Assembly: GCA_946807835.1 (NCBI GenBank)
Contig: OX327694.1
Span: 4,600,001 to 4,664,000, forward strand
DNA from: Ailanthus altissimus
Lineage: Eukaryota > Streptophyta > Magnoliopsida > Sapindales > Simaroubaceae
Reading direction: 5' to 3'
DNA length: 64,000 nucleotides
Shown one piece after another: positions 1 through 12,291 of this stretch. Every line of letters starts with the position of its first letter. Within the stretch, counting starts at the first letter, position 1. The notes under the pieces are model-generated. The model worked only from the letters and a program-made list of their open reading frames with translations, had not been told where the DNA came from and made no database searches. Position numbers and translations under genes: made by a program.

Positions 1-1111
1 ACTGCACCAAAAGACTGTTCCTGAACCAATCTTGAAAAAATACCCAGTGGTCGAACGTCGTGTGTCATGATCTTCAGCATAGTCAGCATCACAATAGCCA
101 ACTATTTTACAATCTTGGTCTTTCTTATAGAAGAGACCGTAGTCAATTGTGCCTCTCACATATCTCAATATCCATCGAGCTGTATCTAAGTGAGGTTTCT
201 TAGGATTTTACATATATCAACTTATTACTTCAACTGTTAAGAAATGTCTGGTCGAGTCAATATCAAATAAATGAGACTTCCTACCAGTTGTCGATACATA
301 GTTCCATTTTCTAAATCCTTTCCTAATAACCACACAACTTGGCATTGGCTTCTAGCGGTGTTGAAATAGGCTTGCACTCTAGCATCCCAAATTTCTGCAA
401 CAAATCTTTGGCATATTTTTGTTGTCCTAAAAAAATCCTCTCTACTGTCCGAGTAACTTCGAGCCCAAGGAAATGTTTAAGTTGTCCAAGCTCTTTCATC
501 TGGAAACGAACTACCAAATTCTCTCTTGTTCGACGAATCTCTTCTTCATCATCTCCAGTGATAATTAAGTCATCCACATATACCAACACAATTGCAAGTT
601 TCTTTCCATTAGCTTTGACAAACAAGCTCGAATCAGCTGGTGCTATAGAGTAACCACCATGTGTTAGAAATTCTCCAATTTTACCATACCACGCCCTTGG
701 AGCTTGCTTTAATCCATACAATGCCTTTCTCAATTTACACACATAATCAGGATGAATTTTACTTTCAAATCCAATTGGTTGAATCATATATATCTCCCGA
801 TCTAACTCTCTATGTAGAAAAGCATTCATTACGTCCATTTGCCACAATATTCAACCTTTGCTAGCTGCCAATGCAAGTAGAACTCATACTGTGGTGATCT
901 TGGCTACTGGACTAAACGTTTCATCATAGTCTAGTCCATACTGTTTAGAAAATCCTCGAGCTACCAACCGAGCTCTATACCTCTCCACCGATCCATCAGG
1001 ACGCCTTTTGATCTTATACACCCACTTACAAGATATAGGTTTCACGTCCTTTGACTTTGACACTAAATCCCAAGTTTGATTTTGCTCTAATGCTATGATT
1101 TCTTCTTCCAT
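1..1111 (-). pseudogene. copia reverse transcriptase and RNase H remnant
   Basis: Minus strand 1111-884 gives the RT N-terminus (CKWVYKIKRRPDGS, ARLVARGFSKQYGLDYDETFSPVAK split over two lines of coding). After a frame break, 847-323 gives the palm region with [26 protein letters not shown] and the catalytic YVDD at about residues 90-93 of that frame. From 322 down to 1 the sequence continues, with in-frame damage, into RNase H: a stretch reading [19 protein letters not shown] can be made on the minus strand. The window ends before RNase H is complete. Confidence 0.92.
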
Positions 1112-1510
1112 AGCTTTAATCCATTCAGAGCTCTATGATGCTTCTTCAAAATTCTAAGGTTCCTTAACATTTTCCTCTTTCGTCATAGCCGCATTAGCAT
1201 ATTTGGGATTAGGCTTTCGTATTCTTATTGACCTTCAAGGATGAGACTGAGGGGTTGCAGGTTTTGCTCCTTCATATTTGGCCTCCGTTGTTGGTTGTTG
1301 ATAAATGCCAGTTTGCCAAAGACTTTGAGTTGTCTCTTGCTCGATGTTGTCATCACTGCTTCCATTATTAAGGTCTTCTTAACTCGGTTGGATTTCAACA
1401 ATTTGCTCATCTATCTTTTGTTGTAGTCGTTCTTCTATTTCTTTTAAATCTGGAAGCTCCTCTTTTTGTGGCGACCACCATAAAGATGCTTCATCAAACA
1501 CCACATTCCT

Positions 1511-2347
1511 TTATCTGTAGTATCGCCTATTAGTAGGGTCACAACATTTCCATCCTTTGCGTTGGTTATCATATTCAACAAAGATACACCTGATTACCTT
1601 TTTGTCGAATTTATTTCTCAGGTGATTTGGCACAAACATATAGCATATACAACCAAATACTCGAAAATGACTCACTGTAGGTTTCATATCCCACAACTTC
1701 TCAAAGGGTGATATGAACCCTAACCTTGGTTGAGGAAGCCTATTAATCACGTGAGTTGCAGTCTTTATTTCTTCGGCCTAAAATCTTTCTGGTACATTTT
1801 TTGCGTGCAACATACTTCTACAAATCTCTGCAAGATGCCGATTCTTCCTTTTTGCAACACCATTTTATTGTAGCATATTGGCACATGTGAACTGATGTCG
1901 TATCTTATTTTCTCGAAGATATTGTGAGAACTCATCAGAGGTATATTCTCCTCCATTATCTGTGCAGAGACAATGAATCTTCTTTCCGACTTTTCCTTCA
2001 GTTGTTTCTTTAAATTCCTTCAACTTCCAAAAAGTATCTAATTTTTCCTTCATAAAGAAAACCCATACATACCTTGAGAAGTCATCAATAAATGTCACCA
2101 TGCACCACATACCACTAATTGATGACTGCTTGATAGGTCCAAACACATCAGAGTGAACCAACTCCAATAGCTCCTTAGCTCTAAACTTTGACTCCTCATA
2201 TGGTAATTGATGTACCTTACCGTACTGACATCCCGCACATACTGTATCCACTCTCACATCAAGTTGAGGTAGACCCTTAAACATTGTCTTGTTCATCATC
2301 ACTTTTAGCTTATGATAACTTACATGTCCCAATCGTGCATGCCACAA
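1511..2347 (-). pseudogene. copia integrase remnant
   Basis: On the minus strand from 2347 the translation opens with the GAG-pre-integrase motif [14 protein letters not shown]. It continues into the integrase core with the first catalytic Asp in HSDVFGP and the second in CTDNGGEY. The frame then shifts near 1865. The 1750-1511 portion carries the C-terminal part, containing LWDMKPTVSHFRVFGC and DKKVIRCIFVEYD, typical of the copia linker between integrase and reverse transcriptase. Stops and frameshifts show it is non-functional. Confidence 0.9.
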
Positions 2348-2419
2348 ATCTACTGTCTCATTCTGTCAAGTCTTGTCTACATAAGCTGACTCTGCTAATA
2401 GTACATAGACTGACTCTAG

Positions 2420-3850
2420 TCATCGTCCTTCCATTATTGGTGTTCCCGTGATTTTTAAATCTTGGTACACCTTAACATCTTGTGGACCGAATAAGACATA
2501 GTGTCTAGAAGATGTTAACTGTGATACTGACAATAGATCCTTTTTCATGCCGGGGACATGATAGACATCTTGAAGTGTTACCTTGCTAGGACTGTAACGA
2601 GGTGCAAGGACTGTGTTACCGATGTGAGTTATAAGCAATCTTGAGTTGTTGGCTGTCACCACCATGCGACTTTCTTTGTACTTAGTCATATCTTGCAGCT
2701 TTTCTTCGTCACCAGTCATATGATTTGAACATCCTGAGTCGACGATCCAATCATTTTCATAATCAATCCGTCCAGGCATTATTACTGAGAGTGATAGTAC
2801 TTCTTCCTCTATAGCGATAGACGCTTCAGCATCCCATTCATCTTCACTTTTTCTTTCTGAGTTTAATGTGGCAACATTACTCTCAGCAGACCTTTTCTTA
2901 GACCAACAATCTTTTGCCATATGTCCTATTTTTCTATAATTGTAGCATTTTCCTTCAAACTTTTTCTTTTGATTGGACTGACTACTATTGCCATGAGTCC
3001 TCCATACTCCCCCTGTCTGTAAGCTACCTTCTTGGTGATAATTCTTTATCTTGTCATCATTTCTTTTAGATCCTCCAGCAGTACATCGTTTAAATCGACC
3101 TTTCCTTTTGTCGATGTAGAGTGTTTCTTCATCGCCTTTTAAAGAAACCCCTCTCATTTACTTAGCAATCGCTTCTTGATCAGCAAGCAAATTTTTAAAT
3201 TCAATGAGAGATGGTTGGGTTGGCCAGCCTTGTATAGCAGTAATAAAACTTCTATACTCGGGCCTCAAACTATGAATGATAATTCTTTTCATCCTAGTTT
3301 CAACAATAGCAACGGCAGGATCCAACTCAGATATTTCACAACACAAAGACTTTACCTTTGTAAAGTATTGGTTGATCGTCATGTTGCATTGTGCGATTGA
3401 CAACATTTCATTCTCTAGAAACTGTAGTCGCATGTTGTTTTTCTTTGAAAATAGTGATACAAAAAGTGTCCCATGCTTCATTTGGCATCTTGGCCTTCTT
3501 TATGTGCTTTAACATTTCTTCTTCAACTGTGGTCTTAATAGCGAACATAGCCTTACCAGTTTTTACCTTCCACTTTTTTAAAATGGCTTCATCTGTTGGC
3601 TGCTTCATTTCATTCCCGCCAACGACCTCCTAAAGATCTTGGCCTTGAAGGTAAGACTCCATCAACGTCGCCATGTATTGTAATTTTGGCTGTTAAGCTT
3701 CTTGATTCCTCCAATGACTTGAAGGTCACCCATCGTGTTTGCAGTACCTCAGTAATACCAAACAAGTTTTGTAAACAAACTTGCAGAGTCACAGACTATT
3801 CACGACACACAGAAGCTTACTCACTCATAATTTCTAAAAGTCCTTTCTGA
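2420..3850 (-). pseudogene. copia gag and protease remnant
   Basis: Three overlapping minus-strand reading frames (about 3850-3408, 3481-3158 and 3157-2420) together give a plant copia Gag with the recognisable stretch EAWDTF and the GWPTQPSL region. A retroviral zinc knuckle follows, then a protease with the active-site motif WIVDSG. The knuckle reads [14 protein letters not shown], so the second Cys of the CX2CX4HX4C pattern is replaced by Tyr. Frame changes near 3408-3480 and a stop at 3158 separate the pieces. No intact Gag could be made. Confidence 0.88.
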
Positions 3851-3935
3851 TGTGGAAGATCAGGCAAAGCTGCAACCACAGAGCATACTCAGAATTCTTA
3901 GAAATCTTACAACTTGAGCAGTCCCAGACAGTCTC

Positions 3936-3949
3936 GTTCTTATACCAAT
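3936..3949 (-). other. Primer-binding site (initiator tRNA-Met type)
   Basis: Read on the minus strand, TTGGTATAAGAA lies immediately inside the LTR. It resembles the usual plant copia site TGGTATCAGAGC, complementary to the 3' end of initiator tRNA-Met, with a few substitutions. This fixes element orientation and the inner LTR edge. Confidence 0.7.
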
Positions 3950-4398
3950 TGTATTGAAGAATAGACCACAATTGGAACACTTTTATTAATACAATAAACT
4001 CAAAACTTACAAATTTTAGAAATTCTCACTCTCTCACACTTACAACACAACACTCGCACACTCTTTGTTGAGCTTATTATTTGCTCAACTCTCTAACACA
4101 CTAAACTCTAAATAATTGATCAAATACTTTATCAACTCTTTATTATTAATTTGCTTACTTACAAAACCAAATGAGAGAGGGGGGTATTTATACTTAGTTT
4201 CAACAAATTAAAATCATACAAATAAAATAATATAAAAATTTATTAACCACACAAATTTATAATACTTATCTCCATAATTATTAATATTTTACTTAATTTA
4301 AAAACTTAAAAAATTAAACTTATAAATATTAAACTTAATTTTAAATTTAATATTAATTTAATTTATTACTATAATTTTAACAAAATATTCTTCTAACA
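3950..4398 (-). repeat. 5' LTR of the minus-strand copia element
   Basis: About 449 bp, beginning TG (3950) and ending CA (4397-4398) on the plus strand. It directly abuts the primer-binding site. Read on the minus strand it contains a TATA box at 4185-4192 (TATAAATA), a plausible U3 promoter. The interior is AT-rich. The edges are inferred from the TG/CA termini and the PBS, because the second LTR is outside the window. Confidence 0.78.
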
Positions 4399-5159
4399 CT
4401 CTTAAAGAAGAGACAGATCCCTCCATTGTAGTGCCTGTCCTTTTATTATAGATTTGCTCCCCTTGATTCTTTTTCCTAAATTAGGTTCTCTCATTCTTAT
4501 AATACCAGCATGTGTAATACAAAATATTCATTTTATAAGATTAAACAAGCCCAGTAACAGCTCATTACAACACTATTTTTGTTATTAATTTCTTTCTGAC
4601 ATATAGTTTGGTGTCGACAGCCATGAGATTGCAGCAGGTACCCAATTATTCATAAGAAAAATGGACACATCAGCATATGACAAAATAGCCATCAGAGAGC
4701 AGGTAAACCAAATGATACTAATCTTCTCTACTCTTGTTTCTATGTTGCATAGTATTTACTCTGCCTTCGTAAGAGAAGTTACCAAATCCATACAAATATT
4801 TAGCAGCCTCCACGTAATAGCGGTCCTATTGTTTTTAGTTTCTTGGACTTATTCTTATGAAAGTAAACGTTATACTGAAGTGAAGTATAAAGGATTCCAT
4901 TTACTATGAAAACACAATTTGTGAATAAAATTATGCTATTCATTAAACAAATGCACCGTTAACCATGTTTATGTATCAATCATTCTATTTTCACTTGATT
5001 CTCCCAGGGACAAGCCTAACTTGTCATATTTTTATTAGCTTATTTTAGATTAAAATATACCAAAGCTTCCATAGATAGCACATGTCAGTTAGCAAGGTGG
5101 ACCATTTTGATGACCATTTCTATCGTCTCGCTTCTTATCATGTAGCTAAAGTGAAGGCC
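4399..5159. other. Intergenic region upstream of the peroxidase gene
   Basis: Short AT-rich spacer between the copia 5' LTR and the peroxidase promoter. There is an open stretch at 4661-4909 with no recognisable domain, which starts with an exon-like segment ending in a CAG/GTAAAC splice-donor look-alike. I see no convincing gene here. Confidence 0.6.
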
Positions 5160-5167
5160 TATAAATA
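5160..5167 (+). promoter_or_regulatory. TATA box of the peroxidase gene
   Basis: TATAAATA lies 113 bp upstream of the peroxidase ATG at 5281. This would place transcription start near 5190-5200 and give a 5' leader of about 80-90 nt. No other strong TATA motif sits in the proximal region. Confidence 0.65.
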
Positions 5168-5280
5168 TTCTCTAGTGTTTTGGGAACAGCAACTACATCA
5201 GAATTCAAAGCAGCTCCTGCAAGTGGGAGACATCTGCTACAGATTGAGAGAACAGAAATTTCTCCCCGTATCAGATAAGA

Positions 5281-6566
5281 ATGGGAAGGATAAATTATCT
5301 TAGTATTGTATTTCTGGGTCTGTTAGGATTGATAAGCTCGAGTCGTGCTCAATTGCAATTGGGATTTTATTCCAAGAGCTGCCCGAAAGCTGAAAAGATT
5401 GTTTCTGACTACGTTAACAAGCACATTCACAATGCTCCGTCACTAGCAGCAGCTTTCATCAGAATGCATTTCCATGATTGCTTTGTCAGGGTTTGTCTGA
5501 TCCCCCTTCATAAATATTTTCAACTTTTTAATCTTTAGCATGCAACTCCATTTCCATTTCCCTTTCTGTTGCTAACACTTATGCTTGGCAGGGTTGTGAT
5601 GGATCTGTGCTTTTGAACACAACCAATCCTGAAAGGAATGCTATTCCAAATCAAACACTCAGAGGTTTTAACTTCATTGACAGAGTTAAGAGCCTACTTG
5701 AAGATGAATGTCCTGGCATAGTTTCTTGCGCTGATATAATTGCTTTAGTTGCAAGAGACTCTATCGTAGCCACGGTAAGCATCTGCATTTTAAGAGAAGA
5801 AGCTAAAGGCTAAACCCACTTTACTTCTCATTTTGCTGAGGAAAATAATGAAACTAAAGCTTCATTTTTGTCTTTATTTCACTTTGGTGTGGTGCCTCAG
5901 GGAGGTCCTTTCTGGAATGTTCCAACTGGACGCAGAGACGGGCGAATCTCCAATGTCACAGAAGCCGCAAACAACATCCCATCTCCACGAAGCAACTTCA
6001 CTACTCTCCAACGACTTTTTGCTAACCAAGGACTTGATTTGAAAGACTTAGTTTTGCTATCCGGTAAGCTTAAATTCATCACAGTTTAACATTTTCTGTT
6101 ACTGTAACTATGTTAATTACCATCAAGAGTTTTCTTGTTGATTGTTTCAGGTGCCCACACAATTGGGATAGCTCACTGTCCAAGTTTTTCAAACCGGCTG
6201 TACAACTTCACTGGAGTGGGTGACCAGGACCCTGCTCTCGACAGCGAATATGCAGCAAATCTCAAGGCCAATAAGTGCAGAACTCCAAATGATAATACCA
6301 CTAAAGTTGAGATGGACCCTGGAAGTCGCAAGACCTTTGATCTTAGCTACTACACTCTGTTACTCAAGAGAAGGGGACTCTTTCAATCTGATGCTGCTTT
6401 GACTACAAACTCAGTTACTTTGTCTTTCATTAACCAGCTGCTTCAGGGATCACTTGAAAACTTCTTTGCTGAATTTGGCAATTCTATGGAGAAAATGGGA
6501 AGGACCAATGTTAAGACTGGATCAGACGGTGAGATCAGGAAGCAATGTGCTCTAGTGAATAGCTAA
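5281..6566 (+). CDS. PRX3: Class III secretory peroxidase, PRX3/RCI3-like
   Basis: Four exons: 5281-5490, 5592-5774, 5901-6063 and 6151-6566, all GT-AG, encoding 323 aa, the usual length for the family. Residues 1-23 are a hydrophobic signal peptide and the mature protein starts [12 protein letters not shown]. The distal haem pocket is [15 protein letters not shown] (Arg61, Phe64, His65). The proximal haem ligand is His188 in GAHTIG, split by the third intron at the Gly codon. Class III peroxidases are haem enzymes that oxidise phenolics with H2O2 in the cell wall or apoplast. The stretches [29 protein letters not shown] and [13 protein letters not shown] closely match my memory of Arabidopsis PRX3/RCI3 (At1g05260), a cold- and root-associated peroxidase. 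All domain residues look intact, so it should be functional. Exact orthology versus related PRX27/PRX39 types needs a tree. Confidence 0.96.
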
Positions 6567-7094
6567 AAGGCTTTTGGGTCTTTTTCTTCTTTCTTTCTTT
6601 CTTTTTCTTTTCTTTTGATTTGAATTTCTGAATTGGGTGGTGGGCATAAGTGAATGAGATCTTGCGCTGGGGATGATCTCGAAAGTGAATAGCGAGATTC
6701 AGGCTTTGCATGGTGTATGAATAATGTACCCCAACTTTGTGTCCCTTTGTTCTCGAGTATTGCGTTCTTGTTATAAAAACAATAATAGGAGTGGCAAATC
6801 ATGAATGGTAATTTTGAATTATGAGATTTCTCCTTGTTAGAATTGAAAATATTGGCCAAAAAGACTGTCGGAACACTCGATCTTTGCATTCCCTTGTTTT
6901 TGAAGATTGTGTTCTTATAATAAAAGCAATAATTGCTCTAGGATGGGCATTATTCCTGGTCTGAATTTAATCTCACTATTGATCCATCCTGAAATTTCGA
7001 GTTTGAACATAAATGGAAATGAATTCGGGACATGTTCGGCGAACAAGTCAGGTCAGATTCAAAAAAATTTCGAATTTGAATGAAAATTTCTCAA
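6567..7094. other. Peroxidase 3' flank and intergenic DNA
   Basis: The first part is the peroxidase 3' untranslated region, with a CT-rich tract at 6580-6615 and several AATAA-like polyadenylation signals (for example near 6719, 6780 and 6918). From about 6940 it becomes repeat-like and leads into the minisatellite. No coding potential seen. Confidence 0.6.
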
Positions 7095-8540
7095 CTTGAA
7101 CCCCTTTTTTTAAATTTTAATTAAATTTAAAGTTAGATTTAGAATAATAATATTAAATTTAATTAAATTTAAATATAAATAAATAATAATAATATTTAAT
7201 ATAATTAAAATCGAAATAAAATTTAAAATTTGAATATTTAACGTAATTGAAATTAAAATAGAATTTAAAATTATAATATTTAACGTAATTGAATTTTAAA
7301 TTATAATATTTAATGTAATTAAAATTGAAATTAGATTTAAAATAATAATATTTAACATAAAATCGAAATTGGATTTAAAATTATAATATTTAACGTAATT
7401 AAACTCAAAATTAGATTTGAAATTATAATATTTAACGTAATTAAAATTAAAGTTAGATTTGAAATAATAATATTTAAGATGAAATCAAAATAGGATTTGA
7501 AATTATAATATATAACGTAATTGAACTCGAAATTGAATTTGAAATTATAATATTTAATATAATTAAAATCGAAATTAGATTTGAAATAATAACATTTAAC
7601 GTAATTAAAATTAAAATAGGATTTAGAATTATAATATTTAACATAATTTAAACTATTACGTATAAAATTATAATATTTAACATAATTGATTTCGAAATAA
7701 GATTTAAAATTAATGAAATTATAATATTTTACATAATTAAAATTGAAATAAGATTTGAATTTATAATTTTTAACGTAATTAGACTTGGAATGAATCAATT
7801 TCAAAAGTAATCATATTATAACATTTTACGTAATTAAATATCAAATAATAATATTTAACGTAATTCAAATTCATAATATTTAATATAATTAAAATCGAAA
7901 CAATATTTTAAATTTATAATATTTAACGTATTTCAACTCAAAATTAAATTTATAATTACTACATTTAACGCAATTAGATTTGAAACCAATCGATTTTTAA
8001 ATTAATTAAATTATAATATTTAACATAATTTAATTTTAAATAATAATATTTAACGTAATTCAAATCTATAATATTTAACGTAATTCAAATCTATAATATT
8101 TAACGTAATTAAAATCGAAATAATATCCTAAAAGATAATATTTAATGTATTTCAACTCGAAATTAGATTTATAATTATAAAATTTAATGTAACTGGATTT
8201 GAAACGAATCGATTTTAAAATTAATCAAATTATAATATTTAAAGTAATTAAATTTTAAATAATAGCATTTAATGTAATTCAAATTCATAATATTTAATAT
8301 AATTAAAATCGAAATAATATTTAAAATTATAATATATAATGTATTTCAATTCGAAATTAGATTTATAATTACAACATTTAATGTGATTAGATCTAGAATA
8401 AATTGATTTTAAAATTAATCAAATTATAATATTTTACATAATTTAAATTTAAATTAAATTTGGAATACTAATATTAAAGTAATTAAAATTGAAATAATAA
8501 TATTTAACGTAATTAAAGTCTAAGTTTAATTTTATTTATT
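7095..8540. repeat. AT-rich degenerate minisatellite
   Basis: About 1.4 kb of imperfect tandem copies. Each carries the core ATAATATTTAACGTAATT followed by an A-rich linker such as AAAATCGAAATTAGATTTGA. Spacing between cores varies from about 40 to 60 bp, and higher-order blocks recur (a longer block around 7830-8110 is echoed at 8220-8400). The flanks (about 7020-7090 and 8575-8700) have pieces such as GACCCGTCCCG, suggesting it expanded inside a transposon remnant. A long minus-strand reading frame at 7352-7804 is only the repeat translated. Confidence 0.85.
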
Positions 8541-10925
8541 TATTTATTTTTTAAAATTTTAATATAAAAATTTTTGACCCGTCCCGACTCGTCCCAAATC
8601 AAAACGACATCATTTCAATAAATAAAAATTGAGAATTCTCAATCTAACCCAAAAAATTACAAATTTCCAACCCAACTTGTTCTTAATCAAATCCCTCCTC
8701 TCGTTAGTTTGTTGTAAGTTAAAAAAAAATGATAATAATAAAATCAATAATTACAGTAGATTTATAAATATATATTGACCACTAGCACACTGAACACAAG
8801 AACTCGATTATGCTTTTTTTTATCTTAAGGATTGGCATTTTTTTTTTTAATCATCAAATAAGTTTGATAATATTACATTTTAGAATTGTTGATATAAAAT
8901 CAAATAAATTATTAAAATTTTACATAAAATAATTTTATTATAGTATGCTTAAATCATAATAGTCAGAATTTATACCTTATTTCGAATGGAAGTTTAAAGC
9001 TCATGCAAAAAAAAAAAAAAAATTCTCACAAATGAGATATAGATTATCCTCACGTGAATTTTTTTTTTCTCTCTTAAAAGAGAATTGCTCCTCTAAAATT
9101 GGAGAAAATTTTAATTGATTTCTTGGATCTTAATCTTACAAGAACCGAAGCCCCTTCATGTAGAGGCTGGAGGGGAAGTGCGCAATCTTTGTCACTCAGG
9201 CATACGAGTAGATGGAGGGGAAGTTTGCACTCTCGCCACTCAGCTACGAGTATAATAAGCACGTGGAGTTTCTTCTTGATTTCTAGTAGATCAATGTCAA
9301 CTTCTCTCACTAAAGTAAAAGCACGTGGAGTTATTATGGCTTACCAAGTAAAAGGTGGCATGCACCTCTCTCTAATTTTGTGAAATGATTTCAATCATGT
9401 TAAGGAAGATTCCAACCTTAACTTTTAAGATAAAAAAAAATGTCAATCAAATCATTTAACCACATTTAACTTTAATTAATACTTTTATGTAGATTAATAT
9501 ATATACCTAATAAAATAAATTAGATAAATTATTAGTTATAAATAAAATAAAATATTGATACTCAAAAATCATAAATAATAATAAGTTTAAGGTATTTTAA
9601 TTAATATTAAATTCAAATAAGTTTTAAAAAATTTGAATTTTTGTGAAAACTCATTATAAATATATTCTCATTTTCTAATTATTTTTAAATTAATTTAACA
9701 AGAAATCAATTAATAATGAAGTAATAATTTTTCAACAATAGTCATAAATTATTTTCCATCAATACTCATTAATTATTATTTAAAAAAATATTCTTTCTGC
9801 TAGAAATTAATTGTTTGTTTATAATTGTAATAATTAAAATTCATTTGAGAGCATAGAAGAATTTAACATTATTTTTAGTTCTTTTTATTTAAAGTTAGTG
9901 ATAACTAAGTGTCTATGAGTTGAATATAATTGTTAATATTTTTTTGTTATATATTAATTTTTATTTTTATTGTGAGTTCTCATAAATTATAACATAATAA
10001 ACAAAATTTGACTACAATTAGAAATTTATTTTTAGTATGTACTTTCTTTTAATATCTTTATATTAATTTTAAAAAATCATACAATAATTTTTTTTATAAT
10101 AAATTTTTAAAACTTAATCTTTAGACGATCTTATGTAAGTCTCATCATTTCATGTGAATGCATGCAACAGACACTACACATTGAATATGAAATTGAATTC
10201 ACAATTGGCATTCTTGTCCAATTAAATAACAATGTAAGTCTCATCCTATGCACGATCAGTAATATTGTCATTTAATAATGTTACTTTTTTAAAAAAATTT
10301 ATCTTAAAATTTAAAATTTAAATAATGTATCAATTAACTATTAAATAATTAATGTTTAAAATTATTCATTACATTATTTTTTCACTCAATAATCACTTAA
10401 CACCTTATTTTAGGTCTTATATTTAACACAATACCTTTCATTCAAATAATATTTTATATGATAAATAAAGATTGTATCATGTATTTTTCATTATTTAAAA
10501 TTTAAAAATATTTTTATAAACATAATAATAATAAGCATAATTTAAACATAATCACACTTCTTAATTAATACTAAAATCATGAGTTTAACTCTCTCTATTC
10601 TAAAATTTTTTTAAAAAAGAGCAAAAATATAATATAATCTAAAACTAATATTTTTTTTTACAGATACATATATATACTACATCACTACACACACCACACT
10701 GGAAGGAGAGGAAGTCGAACCTAAATAGAAAAAATGAGGCTGGAGGTGCTCAACCAACCCAGCTGAGCCCTTATGCTCAATTGAAAATTAATGTTATGAC
10801 TATAAAAATAGTAAAAGCATGTCAACACTGATATATAAAAGAATATCTGAAGGACTAAAAGAAGAATTTAAATTTATTTATTTTAGTTATATGCTTTTCA
10901 ATAACCGTAAACTTTTTTTTAGTGG
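8541..10925. other. AT-rich intergenic DNA without a recognised gene
   Basis: Very AT-rich. A small imperfect duplication of about 45 bp (9160-9207 and 9208-9250, each with AGGGGAAGT and a CACTCAG motif) lies in a slightly GC-richer island. At about 10690-10790 a stretch resembles the degraded internal part of a retroelement. Nothing else could be identified. Confidence 0.55.
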
Positions 10926-11373
10926 TGTTCCTCTTAATTTAGAAAAACAATGATATTTAAAGGCAATCTAATTTTAAGAAGGAACCTTATTTTTAAAATC
11001 TTGTGATAAGTCCTAATTAAGAAAGATAATGATAAATTTTAATTTAAAAAAGATTCTATAATTAAGCTGTCTATAAAAAAGGACTAAACAATGAAGAAGA
11101 CATTCAATATTTCTCTACAACAATTTTTAAGTAATTTTTATTGTATTTTCTCCTTCTAAATTATTTTTTTTATAATGATGGCAATCTCTTATACTATTAT
11201 TATAAAAATATTGTTAAATAGTATTATAAGAGTGAGGTCATCAAGTTCAATAAAATAGACGTAAGCTTACATTGAACTAAATCACTATAAATTATATTAT
11301 TTTTGTTCATTTCAATCATATTCTCAATAAATTCGACTTGTTGGCTCCAGAATCACCAAATTTTGGGGCCACA
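10926..11373 (+). repeat. 5' LTR of the LARD-like element
   Basis: Left LTR copy, ending ...GGGGCCACA directly before the decayed gypsy PBS-proximal motif. It is clearly diverged from the right copy (by eye well below 90% identity), pointing to an old insertion. Confidence 0.6.
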
Positions 11374-12291
11374 ATTTGATGCTATCTATGAGAAATAATA
11401 AAAAAACTATAGAGATTTATAATTTTAAAGATAAATTCTAACCTTACTTAAATCAATAAATTTTAGAATGTCGATTTTTATACTAATATTTGATCTTATG
11501 ATAATATGTGTTGATTTTATAATGAATTTTTTATGTGATACAAATTCAACTTGTCTTAATTAGAAGATTTTGATGCTAATCTTCAGATTTTTTTTATTTA
11601 TTGATTTTATGGAAGGATTGTGTGAATTTTGAGATATTCGTGTTGCCAATAGCCCGAATCAAAGACCTTGAAAGCTAAGTTTGGGTAAAAGAGGAAAAAA
11701 AAAAGAAATCAAAAGCTGTTATCGAGCCTCAAACCTAAATCCTTAGTAAGAAACTTGAACAAAGTGTGGTAGTAGAACCACTAGGTCAGATGGCTTATGA
11801 TGACAAGAAAACGCAAAAATAAATATAAAAGGATAGAGGTTGAAACCCTAGCCATAATAAATTATCGCTACCACCACTCACCACTGCGGCACTGATCATT
11901 ATCAATTACCAATGAACTTGTAAATCAACTTAGAAATTTTCAGTGACCTAAGCCCAATCAACATTGTCGCAAGCCATCATCGAAAAAGTCTAAATTGAGG
12001 CTGCCAATAGTTCAATCAACACCCTTTCGTGCTCACAGTTTCCACAATCACCGTCAATGTCTAACAGCCTCTTTATAGTAGTCGGCATCTTTTACAGCAA
12101 CCAATGGTCTCTTCATAGTAGCTAACAGTCTGGCAATGATCAGCCAAAAATGATGATAAATTGTGCACGAGAAAGCCAAATTGAAAATAGGGCATCATAT
12201 AACATTTTTCACTCAACCCCTCATAGTTTTTAGAAATTCAATATTAGCCAACATGTTTTTAATATTTCACAAATAGACCCCTAATAGAATA

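Larger units (their letters stand above)
1..4398 (-). mobile_element. Ty1/copia LTR retrotransposon, 5' part, cut by window edge
   Basis: The element reads right to left. It has a 5' LTR (3950-4398), a primer-binding site, gag with a zinc-knuckle region, protease, integrase, reverse transcriptase and the start of RNase H, in the order PR-IN-RT-RH that defines Ty1/copia. The 3' LTR and the end of RNase H lie left of position 1. The coding region is broken by several stops and frameshifts, so this copy is dead. Target-site duplications cannot be checked because one end is missing. Confidence 0.93.

Noticed and set aside
339..653. Plus-strand frame over the copia reverse transcriptase
   Set aside because: Shadow of the minus-strand RT, which has the YVDD and YGLKQ motifs.
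1225..1426. Overlapping 61-codon frames on both strands near 1225-1426
   Set aside because: They fall in the copia linker between integrase and RT and have no independent features.
4661..4909. 82-codon frame upstream of the peroxidase, beginning like an exon
   Set aside because: No recognisable domain, no promoter and no downstream partner exon. Too little to call a gene.
7352..7804. 150-codon minus-strand reading frame rich in NFNYVKYYNFKS
   Set aside because: It is the minisatellite translated. Low stop density follows from the repeat unit, not from selection.
7095..8540. Regularly spaced repeats that could suggest a CRISPR array
   Set aside because: Repeats are degenerate, spacers are themselves repetitive, and the window is clearly plant nuclear DNA.
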